Positions 1 through 8,558 of a DNA stretch of 64,000 nucleotides are shown in pieces. The position numbers and the translations under genes are program-made. Position 1 is the stretch's first letter, and every line of letters begins with the position of its first letter. Source of the stretch: Bacillus sp. CH30_1T (GTDB taxonomy: Bacteria > Bacillota > Bacilli > Bacillales > Bacillaceae_B); assembly GCF_008364765.1 (NCBI RefSeq), contig NZ_VTUY01000004.1, positions 566,596-630,595 on the forward strand, written 5' to 3'. The notes below the pieces were generated by a model. It saw only the letters and a list, made by a program, of their open reading frames with translations, ran no database searches and had not been told where the DNA came from.

Positions 1-187
1 TCAGTCTGGGAAAAGGAGGATTTGTATTTGAAATTATTATAAAATAGGCTTTGCACCTTAATAACAGGATTATATTCAATGATTGGGATCAATACAGTAC
101 TGCAGATTGAAAAGGGAAGTATTTGGAGAAAAATAGAAGCTATGGTATTATGCACACAGGAAAATATATAATAGAAGGAGGAAAATA

Positions 188-430
188 ATGATGAAAAAGG
201 TCTCGATTACAATTGAATTCTGTATGATGTGAAACTATGCACCTAAAGCCGCGAGTTTCGCGGAACAACTGTTTACCCATTTTCGTTCAGACATTAAAGA
301 GCTAAAGTTAATACCATCCTCTGGTGGGGCATTTGAGATTTCAGTAGGAGAAGAAAAGGTTTATTCTAAATTAGATAAAGGAGTTTTTCCTGACTTAAAC
401 CTCATCATTTCTTCGATTGAATCCCTATAA
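188..430 (+). CDS. SelW/Rdx-family selenoprotein with in-frame UGA (Sec)
   Basis: An 80-residue protein is encoded if the TGA at 230-232 is read as selenocysteine. Otherwise a perfect AAGGAGG ribosome binding site (175-181, 6 nt before ATG 188) would serve a useless 14-codon peptide. Reading through gives C-M-M-U at residues 12-15, the CxxU redox motif of the Rdx/SelW/SelT/SelH thioredoxin-like family, after a short beta strand (VSITIEF). Downstream is a helix, then a segment with SSGGAFEIS and a G-x-F-P-D turn near the C terminus, as usual for Rdx proteins. It ends in TAA, followed by a terminator. A SECIS-like hairpin lies 16 nt past the UGA, and selA is encoded 550 bp downstream on the same strand. 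Role is inferred to be a small cytosolic thiol/selenol redox protein; partner unknown. Standard gene callers would miss this gene. Confidence 0.85.
230..263 (+). promoter_or_regulatory. UGA codon and bacterial SECIS-like hairpin
   Basis: The recoded TGA is at 230-232. A 5-bp GC-only stem (CCGCG at 249-253, CGCGG at 259-263) closes a 5-nt loop AGTTT at 254-258. The spacing from UGA to the loop is 21 nt and there is a G in the second loop position. Both fit the general description of bacterial SECIS elements (short apical stem-loop about 16-37 nt after UGA with a G early in the loop). Recognition by SelB is inferred. Confidence 0.75.
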
Positions 431-438
431 ACATGGTT

Positions 439-467
439 AAAGGTCTGAGTTTTCACTTCAGACCTTT
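439..467 (+). terminator. terminator of the selenoprotein gene, probably bidirectional
   Basis: AAAGGTCTGA (439-448) pairs with TCAGACCTTT (458-467) and is followed by T-rich sequence. It lies between the convergent selenoprotein and Hsp20 genes and can serve both. Confidence 0.8.
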
Positions 468-488
468 TCATCTATTTAGAGAGAGTGA

Positions 489-881
489 TTACTCATTAGA
501 TAACCCTTGGACTCGGATGACGAAGGAAGTGGGGCTGGGACATTCCTTTTTAGGGACATTGATTTCGATGGTATGATGCTCGATTGAATAGGTGATTGCC
601 CGTTGCTTTAAACAAAAGGGAAATCGAATGGTTCGGTTTCTCTCCTTGATTTCGTCCTTCATCAGTATCGATACGACCAATTGAGTGTCATTTTTCTTAA
701 TGATTAATTCCTCTGGATGAATATTTTCCGTTTCAATTTCTACGATAAACGCTTCAGTTGTATCCAGAAAGTCGACTCTAAATTCTTGTTCATCCAATTG
801 AACCGTAGCAGGATCCAATAGCCAATCCTTCATATTCTCCTCCCAGTTCTCTAAATAGAAATCCTCCCTTTCCTTGCTCAT
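489..881 (-). CDS. Hsp20/alpha-crystallin-like protein, CotM-like spore coat candidate
   Basis: A 130-residue protein with an alpha-crystallin-type beta sandwich over roughly residues 30-125: E-F-R-V-D-F, then E-A-F-I-V-E-I-E, a P-E-E-L turn and the strand I-E-I-N-V-P. It lacks a long N-terminal arm. In B. subtilis the Hsp20-like coat protein CotM (same length) sits immediately before sspP-sspO-citB. The same neighbours follow here, with selA inserted between, so a mother-cell coat function is a reasonable inference. Sequence similarity to CotM itself looks moderate, so a general small heat-shock protein is the alternative. The gene converges on the selenoprotein gene, with a shared terminator. 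Confidence 0.65.
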   Translation of the reverse strand: MSKEREDFYLENWEENMKDWLLDPATVQLDEQEFRVDFLDTTEAFIVEIETENIHPEELIIKKNDTQLVVSILMKDEIKERNRTIRFPFCLKQRAITYSIEHHTIEINVPKKECPSPTSFVIRVQGLSNE

Positions 882-981
882 TTACACCTGACCCCCAACA
901 TATTCTTTTACACATTGTATTCTTTCTAATTTAATTGGTGAGGGTGTTATAATCAGTATTAAGAATAAAGGAGGGTTCAAA

Positions 982-2385
982 ATGAAACAACTCGTCAGAC
1001 ATATCCCACCCATCCACGAACTACAACAAGCCGATGAATTCCATGCTCTCCTCAACAAGCATCACCTCACAAAAGAAAGAGGGACGGACCTATTAAAAAA
1101 GGTGATTACACGCAGTCGGAGTTCCCTGCTTAATGAACAATGGCAAGGGCCTCATCCTTTATCAGCCGACTTTGTTAAAGAAGTGTTCGCACAAGCAGAT
1201 ACCTTGATGAAAGAATCGTATTCCCTTTCTCTTCGCAAGGTCATTAATGCAACAGGAACCATCCTGCATACGAATTTGGGACGAGCCCGATTGGGACAAG
1301 ATGCCATTGAACATGTCAAGAAGACTGCAGGTCACTACAGTAATTTAGAATACGATATTGAAGGGGGAAACAGAGGTTCGAGGCATACCCATGCTGAAAA
1401 GTTCATCTGTGAGTTAACTGGAGCGGAAGCAGCCATGGTTGTGAACAATAATGCAGCGGCTGTTTACCTTATTCTCACGGCGCTTACAAAACATAAAAAG
1501 GTGATTGTCTCCAGAGGGGAGCTCGTGGAAATCGGAGGATCATTTCGAATTTCTTCCATCATGGAAGAAAGTGGGGCTCTGCTCTCTGAAGTTGGAACGA
1601 CAAACAAAACACACTTAAAGGATTATGAAGAAGCACTATGTGAAGAAACAGCCATGATTATGAAGGTCCATCAAAGTAATTTTGTGATAAAAGGATTTAC
1701 ATCATCCGTCTCCACTGATGAACTTGTTCAGTTATCCCTCCGAAATCATCAAATCCTATATTATGAAGATTTAGGGAGTGGGGCTCTTTACGACTTCGCA
1801 CAACTAGGTATCGGAAATGAACCTTTAGTAAAGACTGTCATTGAAAAAGGGAGCGACCTCGTTTCTTTTAGTGGAGATAAATTATTAGGCGGTCCCCAGG
1901 CCGGTATCATTGCAGGAAAAAAACAATGGATTGATCAGCTTAAAAGGCATCAGCTGGCCCGGGTACTGCGCGTAGACAAGATGACGTTGGCTGCTTTAGA
2001 GATGACACTTAGGCATTACATAAAAGGGGAGGAGCAGGATAAAAATCCGACCATTGCATCCATTACCCGAAAAAAAGAAGAGATTTTTCAGCAAAGTACA
2101 CATTTAGTAGAAGAGGGAAATTCCCTGAAACCGGATTTCAGATTTGAAATAATTGAAGGGAAAAGTCAGATTGGTGGGGGAACTATGCCGGAAGTTGAAT
2201 TAGATACTTATCTCGTTTCAGTTACTCATGACATACTGTCTGCCCAGGAACTTCATGATCACCTCAGAAAGGGGAACCCTTCCATCATAACAAGAATTCA
2301 AGAAGGGACCGTTCTCTTTGATCTGCGGACTGTCACCTCCCTTGAACAAATGGACATTATCCATGCCTTAAAGAATCTGCATTAG
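982..2385 (+). CDS. selA: L-seryl-tRNA(Sec) selenium transferase (selenocysteine synthase)
   Basis: A 467-residue PLP enzyme of normal SelA length that converts seryl-tRNA(Sec) to selenocysteyl-tRNA(Sec) using selenophosphate. Visible hallmarks are the N-terminal domain with VINATGTILHTNLGRA around residues 88-103, the motif SNLEYD, and the PLP-lysine segment SFSGDKLLGGPQAG with the lysine at about residue 300. AGGAGG precedes ATG 982. No selB follows, although selA and selB are often adjacent; a terminator closes the transcript after selA. The nearby UGA-containing gene is its likely client. selB, selD and tRNA-Sec must lie outside this window if the pathway is functional. Confidence 0.95.
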   Translation: MKQLVRHIPPIHELQQADEFHALLNKHHLTKERGTDLLKKVITRSRSSLLNEQWQGPHPLSADFVKEVFAQADTLMKESYSLSLRKVINATGTILHTNLGRARLGQDAIEHVKKTAGHYSNLEYDIEGGNRGSRHTHAEKFICELTGAEAAMVVNNNAAAVYLILTALTKHKKVIVSRGELVEIGGSFRISSIMEESGALLSEVGTTNKTHLKDYEEALCEETAMIMKVHQSNFVIKGFTSSVSTDELVQLSLRNHQILYYEDLGSGALYDFAQLGIGNEPLVKTVIEKGSDLVSFSGDKLLGGPQAGIIAGKKQWIDQLKRHQLARVLRVDKMTLAALEMTLRHYIKGEEQDKNPTIASITRKKEEIFQQSTHLVEEGNSLKPDFRFEIIEGKSQIGGGTMPEVELDTYLVSVTHDILSAQELHDHLRKGNPSIITRIQEGTVLFDLRTVTSLEQMDIIHALKNLH

Positions 2386-2390
2386 ACGGC

Positions 2391-2436
2391 AAAAGGGAGA
2401 GTGGATTGTGTTATCACAACTCCACTCTCCCTTATT
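2391..2436 (+). terminator. terminator after selA
   Basis: GGGAGAGTGGA pairs with TCCACTCTCCC across a 15-nt loop; A-rich before, T-rich after. It separates convergent selA and sspP and probably works in both directions. Confidence 0.85.
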
Positions 2437-2442
2437 TATTGC

Positions 2443-2580
2443 TTACATATCGTGATGGCTATGTTGTTTTTGTCGAGTGTGATTACGATTCTTCACTTTA
2501 TGTGATCCACTTAAAGGCTCAGGTTGCCCAGACTGCTTCGGAGCATTTTTACGCATATCTTTGCTATCATTTTTGTTCAT
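2443..2580 (-). CDS. sspP: small acid-soluble spore protein P
   Basis: A 45-residue basic protein, too short for many ORF lists. The segment [20 protein letters not shown] followed by HDM at the C terminus is the SspP signature. A GGAGGG ribosome binding site lies just upstream of the ATG at 2580. In B. subtilis sspP and sspO lie together next to citB and are made in the forespore; here a small plus-strand gene separates the two. Expected to be a minor SASP packed in the spore core. Confidence 0.93.
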   Translation of the reverse strand: MNKNDSKDMRKNAPKQSGQPEPLSGSHKVKNRNHTRQKQHSHHDM

Positions 2581-2697
2581 AAAGCATCCCTCCTGTTCTT
2601 AGAATGCTTTGCTCTGAAACAGTTTATTCATGGGTATAATTTTCAGCTGATCTGACCATACTAAAAAAGCTAATTTCACAAAAAGGAGAGATCATCC

Positions 2698-2958
2698 ATG
2701 CCTTACCACAAAAACAAACAACAAGCGTACCAAGCTGCTGAGCAAAGTGTTACTGAAATACAGAATACAATCAATGAGCTTGTTTTAGATGGAGCTAGTT
2801 ACGGCTCACAACTGGCTCACTTGAAGAATGAAGTGAACGAAGCGTATCAACAAATTGAAAATGCACTTGAAGTGGCATCTGACACACAAAGAGCACAGCT
2901 CCAACAATTCAAATCAGACCTTTCTTCGATCGTCAGTGAAGTAAATGGGCAATCGTAA
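2698..2958 (+). CDS. small helical protein of unknown function
   Basis: An 86-residue acidic, glutamine-rich protein predicted to be almost entirely alpha-helical. Hydrophobic residues recur in heptad-like spacing (INELVL, QLAHLKNEV, QIENALEV, LQQFKSDLSSIVSEV), suggesting a coiled coil or helical bundle. It has no cysteines, no signal peptide and no membrane segment. A strong AAAGGAGAG site precedes ATG 2698 and a clear terminator follows, so it is a real monocistronic gene. It resembles the many short DUF proteins of Bacillaceae (YtzC/DUF2564-type), but I cannot assign it to one. It interrupts the sspP-sspO pair. Confidence 0.7.
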   Translation: MPYHKNKQQAYQAAEQSVTEIQNTINELVLDGASYGSQLAHLKNEVNEAYQQIENALEVASDTQRAQLQQFKSDLSSIVSEVNGQS

Positions 2959-2975
2959 GAAATAAGAAGGAACAA

Positions 2976-3010
2976 AACCCGCTCTGCTAAACATTCGCAG
3001 AGCGGGTTTA
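2976..3010 (+). terminator. intrinsic terminator
   Basis: AACCCGCTCTGC pairs with GCAGAGCGGGTT, with T-rich sequence after it. It ends the 2698-2958 transcript. Confidence 0.85.
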
Positions 3011-3125
3011 ATATTTAAACAAACAGGGTAGGGGAAAAGAGATGAAGATACTTACATAAATGAAGGTGATTAAACCAAACTTAGTATGTTCAAAGCCTCG
3101 TTTGTTCAATCACCGATCAATTGAA

Positions 3126-3275
3126 TTACTGATTGGTTTTGCGTTTTTTATTAAACTGACGTTGAGCTTCAGTTAATGGTTCATTTGAATATTCTTCATT
3201 GTATCCGGCACCTTTTCCTTGTGCCTTCGCTGCATTCATCCCGTTAATTACATGGTTTGCTTTACGTTTATCCAT
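3126..3275 (-). CDS. sspO: small acid-soluble spore protein O
   Basis: A 49-residue protein beginning [20 protein letters not shown], with the KGAGY motif and the [16 protein letters not shown] terminus, all typical of SspO. GGAGGTGTCC is the ribosome binding site. It is divergent from citB, as in B. subtilis. Expected to be expressed in the forespore under sigma-G; the promoter was not resolved. Confidence 0.94.
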   Translation of the reverse strand: MDKRKANHVINGMNAAKAQGKGAGYNEEYSNEPLTEAQRQFNKKRKTNQ

Positions 3276-3452
3276 TATTGGACACCTCCATAAGGATAGA
3301 ATGCCACCATCATCAATCGTTTATAAGAGGGAAAGGCTAGCAGATTTATTTTTTCACGATAATAATTTCGTGCAACTGACACGTTTTGACATGGGGAAAA
3401 ATGTTGATTTACCAATATTTTTCTAAAAACCTAAAGGAGTTTATTATTTTAG

Positions 3453-3467
3453 ATAAGAAAAACTTAT
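3453..3467 (+). promoter_or_regulatory. CcpC-type operator upstream of citB
   Basis: ATAA (3453-3456), seven bases, TTAT (3464-3467), inside the longer dyad GATAAGAAAAACTTATC. CcpC, the citrate-responsive LysR-type repressor of citB, recognises ATAA-N7-TTAT dyads in B. subtilis. A second dyad-like element ATAA-N8-TTAT follows at about 3475-3490, next to the likely -35 region. The 3276-3602 gap is otherwise the citB promoter and leader. Confidence 0.7.
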
Positions 3468-3529
3468 CAAAAACAATAACTTTATTGTTATTTACTTATG
3501 TAATCGCTTGTATTAAGATGTAAATGTGA

Positions 3530-3565
3530 GAAAAGTTCGTTAGTTTTTTTAACGAAAACTTTTCG
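3530..3565 (+). other. hairpin in the citB 5' leader
   Basis: GAAAAGTT-CGTTA on the left pairs with TAACG-AA-AACTTTTC on the right, leaving a two-base bulge and a T-rich loop. It lies between the presumed citB start point and the ribosome binding site GAGGGGG. The T run is in the loop, not after the stem, so it is not a normal terminator. Confidence 0.5.
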
Positions 3566-3602
3566 ACTTATTGTTTGATGTAGTTTAGAGGGGGAATTCG
3601 AA

Positions 3603-6314
3603 ATGGCAAAGAACGATGTATTTAATGCACGATCTTCTTTCGAACTAGAAGGAAAACGTTATCATTACTATCGTTTAAAAGCACTTGAAGAAGCAGGAGT
3701 AACAAAGATTAATCGCTTACCTTACAGTGTAAAGGTATTGCTTGAGTCAGTACTTCGTCAGTTTGACGGACGAGTGATTAACAAAGACCACGTTGAAAAT
3801 TTAGCAAACTGGGGATCAACTGAAGTGAAAGATGCGGAAGTACCTTTCAAACCTTCCCGTGTCATCCTTCAAGATTTCACTGGTGTACCGGCAGTAGTTG
3901 ACTTGGCGTCTTTACGTAAAGCAATGGCTGATATTGGTGGAGATCCACAAAAGATCAATCCTGAAATTCCAGTTGATCTTGTTATTGATCACTCCGTACA
4001 AGTAGATAAATATGGTACAGTAGGTGCTTTAAAAGCGAATATGGATCTTGAGTTCGAACGAAACGCTGAACGTTATCAGTTCCTTAGCTGGGCACAAAAA
4101 GCATTTGAAAACTATCGTGCTGTACCACCAGCAACAGGGATCGTACACCAAGTTAACTTAGAGTATTTAGCGAATGTCGTTCACGCTGTTGAAACAACAG
4201 ATGGCGATTTTGAAACATATCCAGATACACTGGTCGGTACTGACTCTCATACCACTATGATCAACGGTATCGGCGTGTTAGGTTGGGGTGTAGGTGGAAT
4301 CGAAGCAGAAGCAGGAATGCTTGGTCAACCTTCATACTTCCCAATCCCGGAAGTTATCGGGGTAAAACTGACAGGTGAACTTCCTAATGGAGCAACAGCT
4401 ACTGACTTAGCTCTTAAAGTTACACAAGTATTGCGTCAGAAGGGTGTAGTAGGAAAATTTGTTGAGTACTTTGGAACAGGAGTTGCAACGCTGCCACTTG
4501 CCGACCGTGCAACAATTGCCAATATGGCTCCTGAATATGGTGCTACATGTGGTTTCTTCCCAGTCGATTCTGAGTCATTAGATTACCTTCGTTTAACTGG
4601 TCGTGACGAAGATCATATCAAAATGGTTGAGGAATATTTAAAGAAAAATGATATGTTCTTCACACCTGAAAAGGAAGAACCAACATATACAGATGTAGTA
4701 GAGATTGACCTTTCTGCAGTGGAACCTAACCTTTCCGGACCTAAACGTCCACAGGATTTAATTCCGCTAACTGATATGAAAGAATCTTTCAATAAGTCAA
4801 TTACAGCTAAAGAAGGCGTCCAAGGCTTCGGCTTAGATGCGTCTGAAATTAATAAAACGGCAAAGTACACAACGGAAGATGGTAAAGATGTTGTTATGCC
4901 TACTGGAGCGATTGGTATCGCTGCCATTACATCTTGTACAAATACATCTAACCCATATGTTATGCTAGGTGCTGGATTAGTAGCGAAAAAAGCAGTGGAG
5001 CTCGGCATGAACGTTCCTGATTACGTAAAAACTTCTCTGGCTCCAGGATCAAAAGTTGTAACTGGTTACCTTAGAGATTCAGGTTTACTATCTTACCTTG
5101 AAGATATCGGCTTTAACCTTGTAGGGTATGGTTGTACGACTTGTATCGGTAACTCTGGTCCATTACGTCCGGAGATTGAGAAGGCTGTATCAGATGCTGA
5201 CTTACTCTTAACATCTGTGCTTTCAGGAAATCGTAATTTCGAAGGTCGTATTCATCCATTAGTGAAAGCAAACTATCTTGCTTCACCACCACTTGTTGTT
5301 GCTTATGCATTAGCAGGTACAGTAGACATTGATCTTCAAAAAGATTCTCTAGGTAAAGATAAAGACGGAAATGATGTATTCTTCAGAGACATCTGGCCTT
5401 CTCAAGATGAAGTCAAAGATGCTGTGAAATCTACTGTTACTCCAGAGTTATTCCGTAGAGAATATGAGCATGTTTTCTCTGAAAACGAGCGTTGGAACCA
5501 AATCAAAACAAGTAATGAGCCACTTTATAGCTTTGATGACAAATCGACATATATCCAAAATCCATCTTTCTTCACTGGATTAGCAACGACTCCAGAAGAT
5601 ATCCAAGGATTAAATGGACTACGTGTTGTTGGTAAATTTGGTGACTCAGTAACAACTGACCACATTTCTCCTGCAGGCGCTATCGGCAAGGATACACCAG
5701 CTGGTAAATATCTGCGTGCTAACAATGTTGAACCTCGTGATTTCAATTCATACGGTTCTCGTCGTGGTAACCATGAAGTGATGATGCGTGGTACATTTGC
5801 GAATATTCGTATTCGTAACCAAATCGCTCCAGGTACAGAAGGTGGATTCACAACTTACTGGCCTGAAAACAAAGTAATGCCAATGTACGATGCTTGTATG
5901 AAATATCAAGAAAATGGTACTGGATTAGTTGTACTGGCAGGAAAAGATTACGGTATGGGATCTTCTCGTGACTGGGCGGCTAAAGGGACAAACCTTCTTG
6001 GAATTAAAACGGTTATTGCAGAAAGCTATGAGCGTATTCACCGTTCAAACCTTGTAATGATGGGTGTACTTCCACTTCAATTCAAAAAGGGTGATAGTGC
6101 TGAATCTCTTGGCTTAACTGGTAAAGAAACGATTTCCGTAAACGTAACAAACGATGTGAAACCTCGTGACATCTTAACTGTAACAGCTGTTGCAGAAGAT
6201 GGTACAACAACAGAATTTGAAGTGCTGGCTCGCTTTGATTCTGATGTAGAAGTAGACTACTACCGCCATGGTGGAATTCTACAAATGGTTCTACGTAATA
6301 AATTACAGGCATAA
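3603..6314 (+). CDS. citB: aconitate hydratase (aconitase A)
   Basis: A 903-residue cytosolic aconitase of the AcnA/IRP1 type that interconverts citrate and isocitrate in the TCA cycle. The [4Fe-4S] ligands are visible: Cys445 in TSCTNTSNP, and Cys511 and Cys514 in [12 protein letters not shown]. Further family motifs are [22 protein letters not shown] and, near the C terminus, [10 protein letters not shown] with the active-site serine/arginine. Length matches B. subtilis CitB (909 residues), which also acts as an RNA-binding regulator. The upstream dyad suggests CcpC control. The gene is monocistronic, closed by a strong terminator. Confidence 0.98.
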   Translation: MAKNDVFNARSSFELEGKRYHYYRLKALEEAGVTKINRLPYSVKVLLESVLRQFDGRVINKDHVENLANWGSTEVKDAEVPFKPSRVILQDFTGVPAVVDLASLRKAMADIGGDPQKINPEIPVDLVIDHSVQVDKYGTVGALKANMDLEFERNAERYQFLSWAQKAFENYRAVPPATGIVHQVNLEYLANVVHAVETTDGDFETYPDTLVGTDSHTTMINGIGVLGWGVGGIEAEAGMLGQPSYFPIPEVIGVKLTGELPNGATATDLALKVTQVLRQKGVVGKFVEYFGTGVATLPLADRATIANMAPEYGATCGFFPVDSESLDYLRLTGRDEDHIKMVEEYLKKNDMFFTPEKEEPTYTDVVEIDLSAVEPNLSGPKRPQDLIPLTDMKESFNKSITAKEGVQGFGLDASEINKTAKYTTEDGKDVVMPTGAIGIAAITSCTNTSNPYVMLGAGLVAKKAVELGMNVPDYVKTSLAPGSKVVTGYLRDSGLLSYLEDIGFNLVGYGCTTCIGNSGPLRPEIEKAVSDADLLLTSVLSGNRNFEGRIHPLVKANYLASPPLVVAYALAGTVDIDLQKDSLGKDKDGNDVFFRDIWPSQDEVKDAVKSTVTPELFRREYEHVFSENERWNQIKTSNEPLYSFDDKSTYIQNPSFFTGLATTPEDIQGLNGLRVVGKFGDSVTTDHISPAGAIGKDTPAGKYLRANNVEPRDFNSYGSRRGNHEVMMRGTFANIRIRNQIAPGTEGGFTTYWPENKVMPMYDACMKYQENGTGLVVLAGKDYGMGSSRDWAAKGTNLLGIKTVIAESYERIHRSNLVMMGVLPLQFKKGDSAESLGLTGKETISVNVTNDVKPRDILTVTAVAEDGTTTEFEVLARFDSDVEVDYYRHGGILQMVLRNKLQA

Positions 6315-6324
6315 TGCATGCTGT

Positions 6325-6354
6325 AAGCCCCGGGTCTTCCCGGGGCTTTTTTTT
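6325..6354 (+). terminator. citB terminator
   Basis: AAGCCCCGGG and CCCGGGGCTT around a TCTT loop, followed by a run of T. Confidence 0.95.
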
Positions 6355-6457
6355 GCTTCAACAATTATGGCGAAAGGTCACTTGAAATTCCATGACTAAA
6401 TAGAGACAAGCTATCATAAGATGATAGTAATACCATACCTATGAGAGGAGCACTCCT

Positions 6458-7045
6458 TTGAAATCTATCTTTGGCATGTTGCTTGTAGCTTTATTAGTCT
6501 TCACGTTCTATATGGAAAATAAGTCAGAGCCCACTACCTTTTCTGAAAGCACGCTCGGGCAAGCTGCTGAGTATGATCAATTAATTGATATAGAAGAAGG
6601 AGAGGTGTCGGAAACTACTCCTGTAGAGAACTATCCTGGACCGAATGTCGGGGACAAGGCCATCGACTTTAAATTGGATACTTTAACCGGGGGATCCGTC
6701 ACTTTATCTGAATTGAAAGGAAAGAAAGTGGTTCTCAATTTCTGGGCTACTTGGTGTCCACCGTGTAAAGAAGAAATGCCGATCATGCAGGAGTTCTACA
6801 CCAAAAACGGAAAAGACGTTGAAATCCTGGCAATCAATATCGACCCCCAATACAACGTAAAAGAATACCAAAAAGCAATAGGACTCACATTCCCGATCCT
6901 ATTAGACAAAGACGACAAAATCAACACCGCCTACGACATCCTAACAGTCCCAACCACCTATATCATCAACGAACAAGGAATCATCACCCACAAACAAATC
7001 GGCGCCATCACCAGCCTCGAATCCTTCACCGCGTTAATCAAGTGA
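6458..7045 (+). CDS. yneN: membrane-anchored thioredoxin-like (TlpA/ResA-type) protein YneN
   Basis: A 195-residue protein starting at TTG 6458, seven bases after GAGAGGAG. Residues 3-18 form an uncleaved hydrophobic anchor, then an acidic linker (about 25-60) leads to an AhpC/TSA-Redoxin thioredoxin fold. The redox centre is WATWCPPCKEEMP (Cys100, Cys103), and a cis-proline segment VPTTYIIN is present. It is predicted to face outside the membrane and to reduce or exchange disulfides of exported or spore proteins. The place directly after citB matches B. subtilis yneN. The last third of the gene uses unusually C-rich codons compared with the first two thirds. Confidence 0.88.
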   Translation: MKSIFGMLLVALLVFTFYMENKSEPTTFSESTLGQAAEYDQLIDIEEGEVSETTPVENYPGPNVGDKAIDFKLDTLTGGSVTLSELKGKKVVLNFWATWCPPCKEEMPIMQEFYTKNGKDVEILAINIDPQYNVKEYQKAIGLTFPILLDKDDKINTAYDILTVPTTYIINEQGIITHKQIGAITSLESFTALIK

Positions 7046-7193
7046 GGGACGGACCTCTACACATCCTGGAAATTTTGACATCAAATCAAAGCTCTTACAG
7101 AACCAGCTTATCGATTGTGACCTTTGTTTAAAATATCTGACATTTGGATATACTACTTATAACAAACCACAATTGAGAGTGAGGCGATTGTAC

Positions 7194-7340
7194 GTGCGCA
7201 GACCAAGAAAAAAATCTTTTGCAGATCTTGTGAAAGAAAATAAGAAACAGCTCTTGTTGGATCAAGATGCCATTGATGCCATTGAAGAGCGAATTGATGC
7301 AAGACTCGAAATAAAACGCCCAATGGGAAAAGCCGAGTAA
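7194..7340 (+). CDS. FbpB-family small basic protein
   Basis: A 48-residue protein too short for the usual cut-off. It starts at GTG 7194, about nine bases after GTGAGG; TTG 7188 is an alternative. The pattern R-K-K-S-F-x-x-L-V-K-E-N-K-x-x-L-L-x-D followed by I-E-E-R-I-x-A-R is the signature of the FbpB/Fur-regulated basic protein family. B. subtilis FbpB works with the FsrA small RNA in iron sparing. I see no convincing Fur box upstream, so iron regulation here is not shown. Confidence 0.82.
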   Translation: MRRPRKKSFADLVKENKKQLLLDQDAIDAIEERIDARLEIKRPMGKAE

Positions 7341-7446
7341 GAAATTACGAGGCTTATTTTTTTGGTTTTAAATATTCATACTGCCAATTATTACGCCTTT
7401 TTTTACTTCCCTCTTTGGTAATCATATTAGTAAGGAGGGGAAGTTT

Positions 7447-7590
7447 ATGAGTAATCCTAAAGGAAGTAGAAAGCACTTTGTACCTAATCATCTTGGAACA
7501 CAACCAAGAGCAGCAGGCGGAAACAACGGAAAACAAATGCAAGATAAATCAGGTAAGCATGCACAAGTCATCCAAACAAAGGGTGAATAA
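7447..7590 (+). CDS. sspN: small acid-soluble spore protein N
   Basis: A 47-residue protein with [10 protein letters not shown] near the start, M-Q-D-K-S-G-K in the middle and the C terminus VIQTKGE, matching SspN. The ribosome binding site AAGGAGGGGA precedes ATG 7447. In B. subtilis sspN and tlp form one forespore operon. The same order is seen here with 79 bp between them. Confidence 0.94.
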   Translation: MSNPKGSRKHFVPNHLGTQPRAAGGNNGKQMQDKSGKHAQVIQTKGE

Positions 7591-7617
7591 CGCTTACCTT
7601 TAAATCAAAAATGAAAA

Positions 7618-7641
7618 GGGACCGGCCTTAAGGTCCGTCCC
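7618..7641 (+). other. hairpin between sspN and tlp
   Basis: GGGAC and GTCCC enclose an inner palindrome CCTTAAGG. There is no T tract, so it may be a weak terminator, a processing site or mRNA protection within the sspN-tlp transcript. Confidence 0.4.
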
Positions 7642-7669
7642 TCAATACAAATAGCAGGAGGAATGCAGG

Positions 7670-7894
7670 ATGGCATGGGATAAACCGAATCCGGATGATC
7701 GTAGTGATAATGTAGAGAAGCTTCAAGGCATGGTTCAGCACACGATTGAGAATATGGAGAAGGCTGAGGAGTCGATGGCTTTTACAGACAGTGAAGAGCA
7801 GCTTCAGTCTATTAAAGCGAAGAATGAGCGTCGCAGAGAAAGCCTGGAAGCTTTCCGTAATGAAATTAAAGACGAAGCTAATCAAACAGAATAA
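7670..7894 (+). CDS. tlp: spore thioredoxin-like small acid-soluble protein Tlp
   Basis: A 74-residue acidic helical protein beginning MAWDKPNPDDRSDNVEKLQ, the Tlp signature. Despite its name it has no CxxC. It follows sspN as in B. subtilis and is expected to be a sigma-G-dependent spore core protein. GGAGG sits nine bases before ATG. A terminator follows. Confidence 0.94.
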   Translation: MAWDKPNPDDRSDNVEKLQGMVQHTIENMEKAEESMAFTDSEEQLQSIKAKNERRRESLEAFRNEIKDEANQTE

Positions 7895-7910
7895 TAAACG
7901 GGATCATCTG

Positions 7911-7960
7911 CAACCCGAACGGAGAAGGCTCTTAAGAGAACCTTGCTGTTCGGGTTCTTT
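7911..7960 (+). terminator. tlp terminator
   Basis: AACCCGAAC pairs with GTTCGGGTT, with an inner AAGG(C)TCTT/AAGAGAACCTT stem; T-rich after. Confidence 0.8.
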
Positions 7961-8074
7961 CATCAATCAAACAGTCATCAGGTCCCACTCACTCCTAAGC
8001 CTATTTGTTCAATGCCTTCTCCAATCTATGTTAAAATAAATAAGGATACTGATTAGATGAAGAGGGTGTAGAGG

Positions 8075-8491
8075 ATGCATATTGCTGAAAAAACCATAGA
8101 GGTACGATACGCAGAAACCGATCAAATGGGAGTTGTGTATCATGCGAATTATCTTGTATGGATGGAATTAGGAAGAACGCAGCTTATAGAAGATCTCGGC
8201 TTTAAGTACGCTGATATTGAAAAAGACGGGATTCTTTCTCCAGTTATTGATCTTAATGTCAGCTATAAAACACCGGTTCGTTACGGTGAAAAAGCGTTTA
8301 TAAAAACGTGGGTGGAAGAATATGATGGACTCCGCATTACATATGCTTACGAAATCTATAATGGTCAAAACCAGCTGGCCATCACGGGACAGTCGAAACA
8401 TGTTTGCGTTAAGCAAGAAAACTTCCGTCCAATTTCTATACGTAAAATGTTTCCTCATTGGCATGAAGCATACGAGAAGGTCAAGAAGTAA
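8075..8491 (+). CDS. yneP: acyl-CoA thioesterase, hot-dog fold (YneP)
   Basis: A 138-residue single hot-dog domain of the 4-hydroxybenzoyl-CoA thioesterase/YbgC type. The active-site segment RYAETDQMGVVYHANYLVWME contains the catalytic aspartate (D of ETDQMG) and the YHANY loop. Hydrolyses acyl-CoA thioesters in the cytosol; substrate length is not readable from sequence. GAGGGTG precedes ATG 8075. The gene lies between tlp and yneQ, as in B. subtilis. Confidence 0.92.
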   Translation: MHIAEKTIEVRYAETDQMGVVYHANYLVWMELGRTQLIEDLGFKYADIEKDGILSPVIDLNVSYKTPVRYGEKAFIKTWVEEYDGLRITYAYEIYNGQNQLAITGQSKHVCVKQENFRPISIRKMFPHWHEAYEKVKK

Positions 8492-8558
8492 TTTCTACAT
8501 AATTGAAATATCCTCTTGAAAACTACTTTACAGAAGCATGATAGAAAGGAAAATCTCC

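Noticed and set aside
1..180. A coding end or promoter at the left edge
   Set aside because: An AAAGGAGG followed by a short TTG frame is visible, but it stops within a few codons; no -35/-10 pair is clear enough to report.
3199..3426. Plus-strand 75-codon frame
   Set aside because: Overlaps sspO on the other strand and the citB promoter; no ribosome binding site and no conserved pattern.
4613..6312. Several minus-strand open frames inside citB
   Set aside because: They are antisense shadows of a strongly conserved aconitase frame and have no ribosome binding sites.
7628..8039. Frames overlapping tlp on both strands
   Set aside because: Out-of-frame shadows of tlp, which has the clear Tlp signature.
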